Below are positions 1 to 5,512 of a DNA stretch of 5,943 bases, one piece after another. Origin of the DNA: Deltaproteobacteria bacterium (GTDB taxonomy: Bacteria > Desulfobacterota > Syntrophobacteria > B119-G9); the NCBI GenBank assembly GCA_003646715.1, contig QMLL01000122.1:1-5943 (forward strand). The letters are read 5' to 3'. How positions within the stretch are numbered: the stretch's first letter is position 1; each line of letters starts with the position of its first letter. Below the pieces are notes generated by a model, which saw nothing but the letters and a program-made list of their open reading frames with translations, was not told where the DNA came from and did no database searches. A program made the position numbers and the translations under genes.

Positions 1-1
1 C

Positions 2-124
2 CCGATCAAGGATCGAAAGGGCAACCTCGAAGTGCCGAAGGGGATGTGGATGTCGGTCGACTCCCTGATCTCCCTCGAATGGGCAGTCGACGGCGTCATC
101 GGCCCGTGGCCGGGTGAGCCGTAA
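2..124 (+). CDS. C-terminal fragment of probable BMP-family ABC transporter substrate-binding protein (5' end outside window)
   Basis: Only the last 40 codons are visible, ending in TAA at 122-124. The frame reads PIKDRKGNLEVPKGM, then a serine/leucine linker, then LEWAVDGVIGPWPGEP. This matches the usual tail of BMP/Med-family (basic membrane protein) substrate-binding proteins: a 'P-I-K-D-x-x-G-x-x-x-V-P-x-G' turn followed about ten residues later by a 'W-x-V-x-G-V-x-G' motif. Family members are periplasmic or lipid-anchored receptors that commonly bind nucleosides and feed an ABC permease. Substrate, length and neighbours cannot be judged because everything upstream is cut off. The gene runs toward the large minus-strand operon and stops just before a shared terminator hairpin. 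The assignment rests on recalled C-terminal family features only; a homology search of this tail would confirm or reject it. Confidence 0.65.
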   Translation, partial: PIKDRKGNLEVPKGMWMSVDSLISLEWAVDGVIGPWPGEP

Positions 125-141
125 ACCGCGTATCACGGAAC

Positions 142-177
142 AAAAAATATCGGGCGGCCGCACGGCCGCCCGTTTTT
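142..177. terminator. Bidirectional intrinsic terminator between convergent genes
   Basis: A perfect 10-bp GC inverted repeat has arms at 151-160 and 163-172, with an effective four-base loop. On the + strand it is followed by TTTTTATTT. On the - strand the A-run at 142-147 becomes a T-tract after the hairpin. The + gene stops at 124 and the - operon stops at 198, so each stop lies about 26 nt from its side of the stem. This is the standard layout for a terminator serving both directions. Confidence 0.9.
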
Positions 178-197
178 ATTTCATCCCGCAGCCGATC

Positions 198-3100
198 CTA
201 CCGTCGGATGAACACCGTCCCCCTACCGGAGAACGTGTTCGTCCCGTCGGTGGCGGTGATTACGTACACGTACGGACCGTTGGCGAGCTCATTACCATCG
301 GTCCTGGTCCCATCCCACGGGATGGAGAGCGCGTTCTCCCTGGTGCCTTCCCACACCAGCCGCCCGGCGAGGTCGTACACCGTAACGGTGAGTTCGACCG
401 CCAGTCCGGTCCCAGCGTATCCGAATGCGGTGGTGTCCGAGAACGGGTTCGGCCCGGCGTAGAACCGATCAACGTACAGCTCGGCAGCGACGATCTGAAC
501 TTTATCCGAGCTGGTGTCGCTCGGGTCGGATGGATCGGTGTACACTGCGGTTATGGTAGAACCAGGAGGGGCGGTCAGCGGGATCGGACCGGTGATGAAC
601 GTACCGGCAGGAGCGCCGACAAGTGGGGCCAGATCGTAGCTCTGTCCGTCGATCCGCACCGCTCCCGGGAGCGTTCCCGCCCCCGATACCGACGGATCAA
701 GGACTGTGACGTAGGCCGATTCGCCGAAGGTATAAGCGTCGACTGGGGTTCCGGATGCGTCGGTGAACTCGGTAGTTGACCCCTGTGGCTGTCCTCCACC
801 GACTGCCACCTTGATCGATGTCCACGCTATATCGGAATGGTTCGATGGATCTTGATACACCGCGATCAGGGTATCTCCAGGCAACACCCCCAAGGTGGGG
901 ACGCAGGAATACTGGCTGACGAGGTCGATACAGGTAACGCTCACGAAATCGCCGGTCCCAACCCCGGTCTCAAGGAGGTCGAACGCCGCCCAGCGGCCGT
1001 TACGCGGGTTGAGCACGTACAGCTTGGGGAACTGTCCGTTCGTGAAGATGTTCGTATCCCCGAGCAGGTCGTTCACCGGATGGAGCTTTTCGTCCTCGAA
1101 TCCACAGCTGTCGGCGTGGTTCTCGTCGTAGTCCCACGGCCCGAACGGAAGACTCTGTCCCCCGTCCCAGAACGCGTCGATCCGCTCGCGGCGATATCGA
1201 TCCTCGTCCTGGTCCGGATCGACAAGCTCGACGAACAGGCAGTCGGAGTTAGCGTACCCGGTCACCCGGTTACCATTCCGGTCGAGGAAGTACATAGCAG
1301 TAGCTCCGTCGTAATCGGTCACCTCGGTGTCAGCCACGTGGATGACGTCAAACGACACGTCGTTCGCCACCCGCACTTCCTTGATCGTCGGCGGGAACGA
1401 AGTAGCGGGGTCGGAATCTCCGAGTCCGACTAGGGTCTCATCCGTGTAGGCAACATCGTTGTAGCGCGCGTAGATCGCGTCCTCGTTGAACCCCTCCAGG
1501 GTCCAGTTGTCGAGCTGGAGCGAGTAGCCGCCGTTCGCCCCGATCGGGCTCGTCCCGAGCGCGTCCCACACCGGACCGAGCTTCATCCCCGCGTTCATGA
1601 AGAACACCGGTGAGTTACTCGATGTCTCGTCGAGCACCAACCACTCCGAGTCATCCACCTCGTGCGGATCGCACACATGCACCACCACCTTCTCCGGGCA
1701 GCACGCGTCGGTGTTGGCGTTGGAATCGGTCACCTGAACGTAAACCGGGGTCCGTCCGAGCCAGAACTCTCCCTGGTCGTTCCGGTCCGCGTCGGTGAAG
1801 CTCGTCACGGAGTGAGCACGCTCACCGATGTAGGCGGTGGCGAGGTTGAAGTCGTCCTGATCGTTCGGATCGGTGTAGTAGGCGACGAGGACGTCGTGCA
1901 CGTTCAGATGTTTGAACCCGAGGTCGTGGTTTATGTGGTTAAGGCGGAGGGTGAACACCCCGGTATCGGCCCCGGTCTCCTGAGCGTAGAACATCACCCG
2001 CGTCACCCCGGAATCGCTGGCGGTGTCGAACCAGGTGACGTTGTCGTCCGATTCGGTTGGATACTCGATGTAGTACGTCCCGTCCGCGTTCGGTTGGTTG
2101 CTCCCGTCCGCGGCAAGGTCCACGTCCGTAGTCTTCAACCCGCTGTCGTAGATTGAGTACCACTCAATCGGTTGATTGAGCACATCTCCGGCCAGGCTCT
2201 TCACTCCGCCGTAGCGCTTCAGGGAGCAGAAGTTGGTCGCGCTGTGCGTTTTAAGCGGGTTCCACGAGCCGGGGTTGACGATGATGAACACCGGGACGTA
2301 TTCCACCGCGTCGCAGTTCAGGTTCTCATCCGGATCAGTCACCGTTAAAGTCGCCGCCTCCCGCCCGTCGGGATAGACTTCCTTATCCCAAGCGACCTGA
2401 GAGACGGTATCGATGATCTTCCCCTGGGCGACGGCGACATCCTTTGCATCGTTCGGATCGACGTACAGCCCCACAATCGTGTCCATGTTCTCGAACCGGC
2501 CGAGAACGTAGTCCTGGCCGCCCGTGCCGCTCGTATCGCTCGGCAGATAGGCGCTCCCCGAGGGAATTCCATGGTTCGCCGCCAAATTGTCCATCGCGCG
2601 GACGAACTGATGGGTCGCATCGACCCACACCCGCTCGTCTCCGACCCCGTCTCCGTCCGCGTCGGCGTAGAGATATCCGCCCCACTCGAAGTCGGTCGGG
2701 CTCACCGCTCCTGGTGCCGTTCCATCGTACGGTCCGGTAATGTGTGCTCCGTCCCGTCCGTCGTGGGAAAAGCCAACGCGCGTCCCGATCTGAAACGGGC
2801 GGCTGCTTACGAACAGCCCGGTGCTCGCGTCCGTCTCCTCGAGGTAGTCTCCTCCGAGCCAGCCGGCGGTCGGGCCGGGGAAGTGCCCCTTGTACGGGGT
2901 GTACCCGGCCTCGCCGAACTTCTTCCCATTTGCATCGCCGTTCTCATCTTTATAGCTCTTCCACACGATGTGCGCCCCGGTCTTGGCGTCCATCACCTTG
3001 ACGTCGGTCCAGATCTTGTCCCGGTCGTTACAGTCGATGTCCTCGTCCGGATCGACGACGCAGATCCAGATCTGCTCCCCTTCCTGCACCTTGGTCACCC

Positions 3101-3221
3101 GGTTGGCACCATTCTTGTCGGTGGAGAAGTAGAGCTCAGCGTCCGTGGCCACGGCGAGTCCCCAGACGAGGAGAACCGCTGCGGCCGCCAGTCCGTATGC
3201 GATCATTCTTTTCTTTTTCAC
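198..3221 (-). CDS. Large secreted Ig-like repeat protein with FlgD-like C-terminal domain (1007 aa)
   Basis: The GTG start at 3221 is preferred because GAGAAGGAGG lies nine bases upstream and the product then begins VKKKRM plus a hydrophobic stretch. This is a clean Sec signal peptide of about 25-28 residues (AVA|TD or TDA|EL). An ATG 48 bases upstream would add an arginine-rich leader with no ribosome site of its own. The mature part holds about five diverged Ig-like repeats (residues 29-269, 270-470, 471-629, 633-807, 816-910). Most carry a DPD-x-(D/N)-x-(D/N)-type acidic motif, an 'ET-x-x-x-TG-x-F' strand in repeats 2 and 4, and a closing 'A-x-Y-x-DP-(N/S)-(D/N)-x-x-D' motif. DADGDGVGD at 187-195 resembles a calcium loop. 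Eleven cysteines suggest disulfides outside the cytoplasm. Residues 913-1007 match FlgD-type Ig domains (AGPNPFSD, VYDLAGRLVWEG, WDGTRTDG...NGPYVYVI). No C-terminal membrane helix or CTERM motif is present. It is the last gene of the operon and its start overlaps the preceding stop (GTGA). The likely role is a cell-surface or fibre protein; the actual function is unknown. Confidence 0.88.
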   Translation of the reverse strand: MKKKRMIAYGLAAAAVLLVWGLAVATDAELYFSTDKNGANRVTKVQEGEQIWICVVDPDEDIDCNDRDKIWTDVKVMDAKTGAHIVWKSYKDENGDANGKKFGEAGYTPYKGHFPGPTAGWLGGDYLEETDASTGLFVSSRPFQIGTRVGFSHDGRDGAHITGPYDGTAPGAVSPTDFEWGGYLYADADGDGVGDERVWVDATHQFVRAMDNLAANHGIPSGSAYLPSDTSGTGGQDYVLGRFENMDTIVGLYVDPNDAKDVAVAQGKIIDTVSQVAWDKEVYPDGREAATLTVTDPDENLNCDAVEYVPVFIIVNPGSWNPLKTHSATNFCSLKRYGGVKSLAGDVLNQPIEWYSIYDSGLKTTDVDLAADGSNQPNADGTYYIEYPTESDDNVTWFDTASDSGVTRVMFYAQETGADTGVFTLRLNHINHDLGFKHLNVHDVLVAYYTDPNDQDDFNLATAYIGERAHSVTSFTDADRNDQGEFWLGRTPVYVQVTDSNANTDACCPEKVVVHVCDPHEVDDSEWLVLDETSSNSPVFFMNAGMKLGPVWDALGTSPIGANGGYSLQLDNWTLEGFNEDAIYARYNDVAYTDETLVGLGDSDPATSFPPTIKEVRVANDVSFDVIHVADTEVTDYDGATAMYFLDRNGNRVTGYANSDCLFVELVDPDQDEDRYRRERIDAFWDGGQSLPFGPWDYDENHADSCGFEDEKLHPVNDLLGDTNIFTNGQFPKLYVLNPRNGRWAAFDLLETGVGTGDFVSVTCIDLVSQYSCVPTLGVLPGDTLIAVYQDPSNHSDIAWTSIKVAVGGGQPQGSTTEFTDASGTPVDAYTFGESAYVTVLDPSVSGAGTLPGAVRIDGQSYDLAPLVGAPAGTFITGPIPLTAPPGSTITAVYTDPSDPSDTSSDKVQIVAAELYVDRFYAGPNPFSDTTAFGYAGTGLAVELTVTVYDLAGRLVWEGTRENALSIPWDGTRTDGNELANGPYVYVITATDGTNTFSGRGTVFIRR
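201..485 (-). other. FlgD-like Ig C-terminal domain of the 1007-aa protein
   Basis: Residues 913-1007 show the hallmark order of this domain: a Y/F-x-x-PNPF turn, a VYDLAGRLV strand, a WDG-x-x-x-DG loop, a NGPYVYVI strand and a final strand ending IRR. Such domains cap many secreted proteins in several phyla and in some groups act as delivery signals. Here the domain is simply the terminal Ig fold; a delivery function is not shown. Confidence 0.8.
492..3137 (-). repeat. Five tandem diverged Ig-like repeat units inside the 1007-aa protein
   Basis: The units were found by eye at protein level. Approximate DNA limits are 3137-2415, 2414-1812, 1811-1335, 1325-801 and 776-492. Each begins with a 'x-x-F/Y-x-D-x-x-G' or similar strand, followed 15-25 residues later by an acidic loop (DPDEDIDCND, DPDENLNCD, TDSNANTDACC, DPDQDEDRY, DPSVSG). 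Units 1, 2, 4 and 5 close with a motif such as YVDPND, YYTDPND, VYQDPSN or VYTDPSD; unit 3 has only a degenerate YND/YTDE version. Unit lengths range from about 95 to 240 residues because of insertions, so the boundaries are soft. At DNA level only short echoes remain, such as the GGATCGGTGTA-like words near 531 and 1867, so these are old duplications rather than recent ones. Confidence 0.65.
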
Positions 3222-3838
3222 GATAACGTTCCTCCTTCTCCGGTGACTCCAACTTCCCTTGGCGTCCAAACACCGTGCAGTGCACCACGCCAGAACCCGA
3301 AACTAAGGGCGACATAGATCACAACCGGTGCCGCCTGCCATCCGATACGGAGGAGGACTTGTGCCCAATCGAGGAACGGGCGTCCCCCTTCCCCGCCCGG
3401 GATCGGAGCAAGCCCGATCGCGGCGTAGGTCAGCTCGACCGAGCCGACGAGGTAGATGACGTGCACCGCGAACAGCGCAGTGAGCCCGAGCCCAAGCCGC
3501 TGTCCCCATTTCGCCAATCCGGCCGGGGTGGCGATAAGGAGCGCGGCTAGGGGCACGACCCCGAAGTAGATGTAGGGATCGAAGTAACTGAACGGTCGGA
3601 GGGTTCCGCCTGTGTCAGTTCGATAGATCCAAAGCTCAGGACCATCCGGGCGTACCGCGGTCACATCGGGGGATTCGACGAGCCGAAACAAGGGGGAGGC
3701 GACATGTGCCACAGCGACGTTGTACACCGGTGCCACAAACCCCCACACCGCGACGAGCGCAGCGAACGCAAGCACGAAAACCCCGAAGAATCGGTACAGC
3801 GTGGAAAATCTCAACTTACGTTTCATCACGCGGAGCAT
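3218..3838 (-). CDS. Four-pass membrane protein, probable exosortase H-associated partner (206 aa)
   Basis: Two ATG starts are possible. The one at 3838 (MLRVMKRK) has GGGGAGGG six bases upstream and is preferred; the ATG at 3826 (MKRKLRF) is the alternative. With the chosen start the product has a basic N-terminus, membrane helices near residues 15-37, 88-107, 115-138 and 168-185, and an extracytoplasmic-looking segment between the first two (VRPDGPELWIYRTDTGG, then FDPYIYFG). It overlaps the end of the exosortase gene by 23 bases, and its TGA overlaps the next GTG start. XrtH genes are known to be accompanied by a small multi-pass 'exosortase H-associated membrane protein'. Position, size and topology fit that family, but I see no diagnostic motif. 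Its biochemical role is not established; helping substrate handling or stabilising XrtH is inference. The gene itself is secure and the family name is moderate. Confidence 0.8.
   Translation of the reverse strand: MLRVMKRKLRFSTLYRFFGVFVLAFAALVAVWGFVAPVYNVAVAHVASPLFRLVESPDVTAVRPDGPELWIYRTDTGGTLRPFSYFDPYIYFGVVPLAALLIATPAGLAKWGQRLGLGLTALFAVHVIYLVGSVELTYAAIGLAPIPGGEGGRPFLDWAQVLLRIGWQAAPVVIYVALSFGFWRGALHGVWTPREVGVTGEGGTLS
3228..3240 (-). promoter_or_regulatory. Ribosome binding site that decides the GTG start of the 1007-aa protein
   Basis: The - strand reads GAGAAGGAGG, with nine bases between it and GTG at 3221. The site lies inside the last codons of the membrane-protein gene, so ribosomes can initiate while the upstream gene terminates at the overlapping TGA. 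Confidence 0.75.
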
Positions 3839-4325
3839 GCGCCACCCTCCCCGCCCATGCGAGCCATAGAAACAGTGCAAACACAATGATCAACGACTGC
3901 CATACGAGCAGGTGTGCTTGGTTGAAGAATCGAGGAAAATGCACCCCGATGTAGAACAGGCTCGTCAGCCGGACCAGGTTTACGAGGAAGATTCCACAGA
4001 TTCCCAACCCGATTCCGATCAGCTTCGCTTTCCACCGCGCCGGATAGGCGATCACCCCGACGAGAAACACGCCGGTAGTGAACACACCGGTGCAAGCGGT
4101 GACCACTGCCAGGGAAAAGCCGGTAGCCGCCTGGATCGTGTTCCCAGAGACGGTGACGTGCGCCCCGAACAGGTTGATGATTCCGCCCGCGATCCGAGCG
4201 AGCCCCATCTGGAACGATCCCATTGCCCCGTCGTGCGCGGTGAGGAACGCCAGCCCGGCGGCGACGACTGCCAATCCGCCGACGAACAATCCAATTCGAC
4301 CGATAAGTTTATCTTTGAGGTTCAT
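3816..4325 (-). CDS. xrtH: Exosortase H-type membrane cysteine transpeptidase/protease (169 aa)
   Basis: The ATG at 4325 has AAAGG seven bases upstream and overlaps the TGA of the preceding substrate gene as ATGA. The protein is almost wholly hydrophobic, with about five membrane helices (near 10-30, 42-57, 66-92, 102-126, 138-157). All three exosortase/archaeosortase catalytic positions are in order: Cys78 in TACTG, Arg119 in VNLVRL and His138 in FNQAHLLVWQ. The loop AYPARWKAKLIGIGLG at 93-108 is also typical of the fold. Exosortases act in the inner membrane on the extracytoplasmic face and process proteins bearing a C-terminal motif/helix/basic-cluster signal. The short 169-aa length and the adjacent gene ending in a PTLSEW-type signal point to the XrtH subtype, which pairs with IPTL-CTERM targets. 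An EpsI or other exosortase subtype is less likely because those are longer and recognise PEP-type motifs. The subtype is inferred from length and neighbour. Confidence 0.9.
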   Translation of the reverse strand: MNLKDKLIGRIGLFVGGLAVVAAGLAFLTAHDGAMGSFQMGLARIAGGIINLFGAHVTVSGNTIQAATGFSLAVVTACTGVFTTGVFLVGVIAYPARWKAKLIGIGLGICGIFLVNLVRLTSLFYIGVHFPRFFNQAHLLVWQSLIIVFALFLWLAWAGRVAHAPRDET

Positions 4326-5350
4326 GCGGTTGCCTTTCTCCGCCGTAGAAGCATCACCGTAAACGCGAGCGCGATGAGCACGGTGAGGGTGATCTGTGCC
4401 CATTCGGACAGGGTGGGAGCATCGATCGTCCCGACCAACGGCGCGACATTGGAGATATAAACGGTAAAGCAGGTCGGATCGTCATCGGTCGAGGTAGCCG
4501 GATCGTCGGTCGGCTCCTGGGCGTCATTAGTCCCATCCCCGTCCGAGTCCCAGTTCACGATCCCCTGATTGCAGATATCGGTGCTATCGGCAACGTCGGA
4601 ATCGACCTTCACCTCGAACGTGATCGTCACCGATCCGCCAGCCGGGATCTCCCCGTCCCATACCACTTGGTCTCCGACCACGGCTGCCGTTCCGGAGCTT
4701 GAGGTCACCGTGCCGGTCGGGCTCACCCCGGCGGGCAGGTCGTCCACGAACTCGTGCCCGGAATTATCGCCCTGATCAGCACATCCAGTATTGGTAATTC
4801 TCACCGTATACATGATCAGATCATCCGGATTCACATTTCCCCCGTCTTCGTCGGTATACTCCTTAGTCGCCTCGACCAGGGGGGCGTTGGGATTAACCGT
4901 GACGATCCCCATGTCGTATTGGTTGTTCCCCTCATTCAGTTCTGCAACTGTGTTATCCGGGTCAACCCACACCAGGACATGGTGATCTCCCGGGGTCACC
5001 CCGGTTGTGTCCCAGGTAAATGTGTGCGTTACGTGCTCGCACCCGTCGAGGTGATCGACGTGGATCGTGTCGATCAAGTGCGCAGCGTCGTAAGAATCAT
5101 AGTACACGTCGATGTCGAATCCAGCGTTCGTTTCTCCGCAACTCATGTTGTCCACCGTAGTCGTGATCGTCACCGGTTCCCCTTGACATACGGTCGATGT
5201 AATCTCCTGAACGGAAACTCCACCATCAAGCTGTTCCCCATTCGGCGGGAACCAGAGTTCAGCATCCTTACCGCAGTCCTGTGCCGCGGCAACGGTACCG
5301 AAAAGGAATACGACGAACACGAGAACGGATAATCTGTAAATCGACCTCAT
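4322..5350 (-). CDS. CARDB/DUF11 surface protein with IPTL-CTERM-type sorting signal (342 aa), probable XrtH substrate
   Basis: The ATG at 5350 has AAGGGGG seven bases upstream. Residues 1-23 form a Sec signal peptide ending VAAA|QDC. Residues 46-152 look like a CARDB adhesion-type beta sandwich (TITTTVDNMSCGETNAGF, then HHVLVWVDPDNTVAELNEGNN). Residues 157-300 are a DUF11 repeat (YTVRITNTG, DDLPAGVSPTG, GGSVTITFEVKV) with a DSDGDGTND acidic loop at 268-276. Residues 308-339 carry a tripartite sorting signal: APTLSEWAQ, a hydrophobic helix at about 319-335, then RRRK. Canonical IPTL-CTERM reads IPTLSEWG, so this one differs at the first and last positions. Seven cysteines (26, 55, 71, 104, 190, 260, 294) suggest disulfides. 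It is the first gene of the operon and its TGA overlaps the xrtH ATG. The expected fate is export, transient anchoring, processing by XrtH and display at the surface; its binding partner is unknown. Confidence 0.9.
   Translation of the reverse strand: MRSIYRLSVLVFVVFLFGTVAAAQDCGKDAELWFPPNGEQLDGGVSVQEITSTVCQGEPVTITTTVDNMSCGETNAGFDIDVYYDSYDAAHLIDTIHVDHLDGCEHVTHTFTWDTTGVTPGDHHVLVWVDPDNTVAELNEGNNQYDMGIVTVNPNAPLVEATKEYTDEDGGNVNPDDLIMYTVRITNTGCADQGDNSGHEFVDDLPAGVSPTGTVTSSSGTAAVVGDQVVWDGEIPAGGSVTITFEVKVDSDVADSTDICNQGIVNWDSDGDGTNDAQEPTDDPATSTDDDPTCFTVYISNVAPLVGTIDAPTLSEWAQITLTVLIALAFTVMLLRRRKATA
4334..4420 (-). other. IPTL-CTERM-like C-terminal sorting signal
   Basis: This encodes residues 311-339 of the 342-aa protein: the motif APTLSEWA, a transmembrane stretch rich in Leu/Ile/Val/Thr, and the basic cluster RRRK, followed by three residues and the stop. 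It has the three-part order of exosortase signals and sits directly before a gene with exosortase catalytic residues. The substitutions of the usual first Ile by Ala and of the Gly after Trp by Ala are visible in the sequence. Confidence 0.85.
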
Positions 5351-5354
5351 CGTT

Positions 5355-5364
5355 CCACCCCCTT
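5355..5364 (-). promoter_or_regulatory. Ribosome binding site of the first operon gene
   Basis: The - strand reads AAGGGGGTGG, with the AAGGGGG part seven bases from the ATG at 5350. It lies two bases from an imperfect hairpin in the leader. Confidence 0.7.
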
Positions 5365-5366
5365 AT

Positions 5367-5389
5367 CCGGGAATAACGAATATTTCCGG
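5367..5389 (-). promoter_or_regulatory. Imperfect leader hairpin next to the first ribosome binding site
   Basis: On the - strand, CCGGAAATA and TATTCCCGG form a nine-position stem with one A-C mismatch around a TTCGT loop. It ends two bases before the AAGGGGG ribosome site. It is too weak and lacks a T-run to be a terminator. It could tune translation initiation, but a stem of this size could also occur by chance. Confidence 0.3.
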
Positions 5390-5450
5390 CTTTTAGCTAA
5401 CAAGATACCGCATCGCAGAAAACCGCGAAAGGACCAGGGATGGGGATTTC

Positions 5451-5466
5451 TGTTATATTGATCACA
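5451..5466. promoter_or_regulatory. Second, weaker CRP/FNR-like site
   Basis: TGTTA-TATTGA-TCACA matches nine of the ten core bases of TGTGA-N6-TCACA. Its centre lies 44 bp from the perfect palindrome, close to four helical turns, which would put both sites on nearly the same face of the DNA. It overlaps the candidate -10 TATAAC, so it could act as a repressor site if that -10 is real. Confidence is low because AT-rich promoter DNA gives such near-matches by chance. Confidence 0.3.
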
Positions 5467-5492
5467 TAACTTGCGCGCTGCGGTGCCGTGCG

Positions 5493-5512
5493 AATGTGAC
5501 GAATGTCACATT
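5493..5512. promoter_or_regulatory. CRP/FNR-superfamily-like operator, perfect palindrome
   Basis: The sequence AATGTGAC-GAAT-GTCACATT is perfectly symmetrical with 8-bp arms. Its core is TGTGA-N6-TCACA, the full consensus of the E. coli CRP site. It is centred 152 bases upstream of the first start codon of the operon and touches the stop codon of the gene to its right. No T-tract follows on either strand, so it does not look like a terminator. Which regulator binds in this organism is unknown. Confidence 0.55.

Larger units (their letters stand above)
5351..5511 (-). promoter_or_regulatory. Probable promoter and leader region of the exosortase operon
   Basis: These 161 bases contain no convincing gene and are more AT-rich than their surroundings. 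A possible -10 on the - strand is TATAAC at 5457-5452. No good -35 hexamer is found 16-18 bases upstream of it (CAGCGC sits there), which would suit activator-dependent transcription. TATCTT at 5407-5402 is a weaker alternative. Two CRP/FNR-like motifs lie in the upstream half. The transcription start cannot be fixed from sequence. Confidence 0.45.

Noticed and set aside
201..485. Type IX secretion sorting domain in the 1007-aa protein
   Set aside because: FlgD-like Ig domains resemble such C-terminal domains, but no type IX components are in the window and the fold occurs widely without that system.
114..779. A 221-codon open frame on the + strand
   Set aside because: It lies opposite the coding sequence of the 1007-aa protein, starts inside the end of the BMP-like gene and runs through the terminator hairpin. 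Its arginine- and glycine-rich product looks like an antisense shadow.
3219..3269. ATG start at 3269 giving a 1023-aa version of the repeat protein
   Set aside because: It would add an arginine-rich leader before the signal peptide, without a suitable ribosome site; GTG at 3221 has GAGAAGGAGG at good spacing.
2571..3317. A 248-codon open frame on the + strand
   Set aside because: It is antisense to the signal peptide and first repeat of the 1007-aa protein and crosses the operon junction; no ribosome site or domain is visible.
4754..5332. A 192-codon open frame on the + strand
   Set aside because: It is antisense to the CARDB/DUF11 gene, whose signal peptide, domains and sorting signal are clear.
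5270..5350. Lipoprotein signal in the 342-aa protein because of a cysteine (C26) near the cleavage site
   Set aside because: The residues before it are AAAQD, with Asp at -1 and Gln at -2; this does not fit a lipobox. Ordinary cleavage after AAA is more likely.
5493..5512. The palindrome as a transcription terminator for the gene at the right edge
   Set aside because: The stem is short and no T-tract follows on the - strand (the next bases are CGCACGG), so an operator is the better reading.
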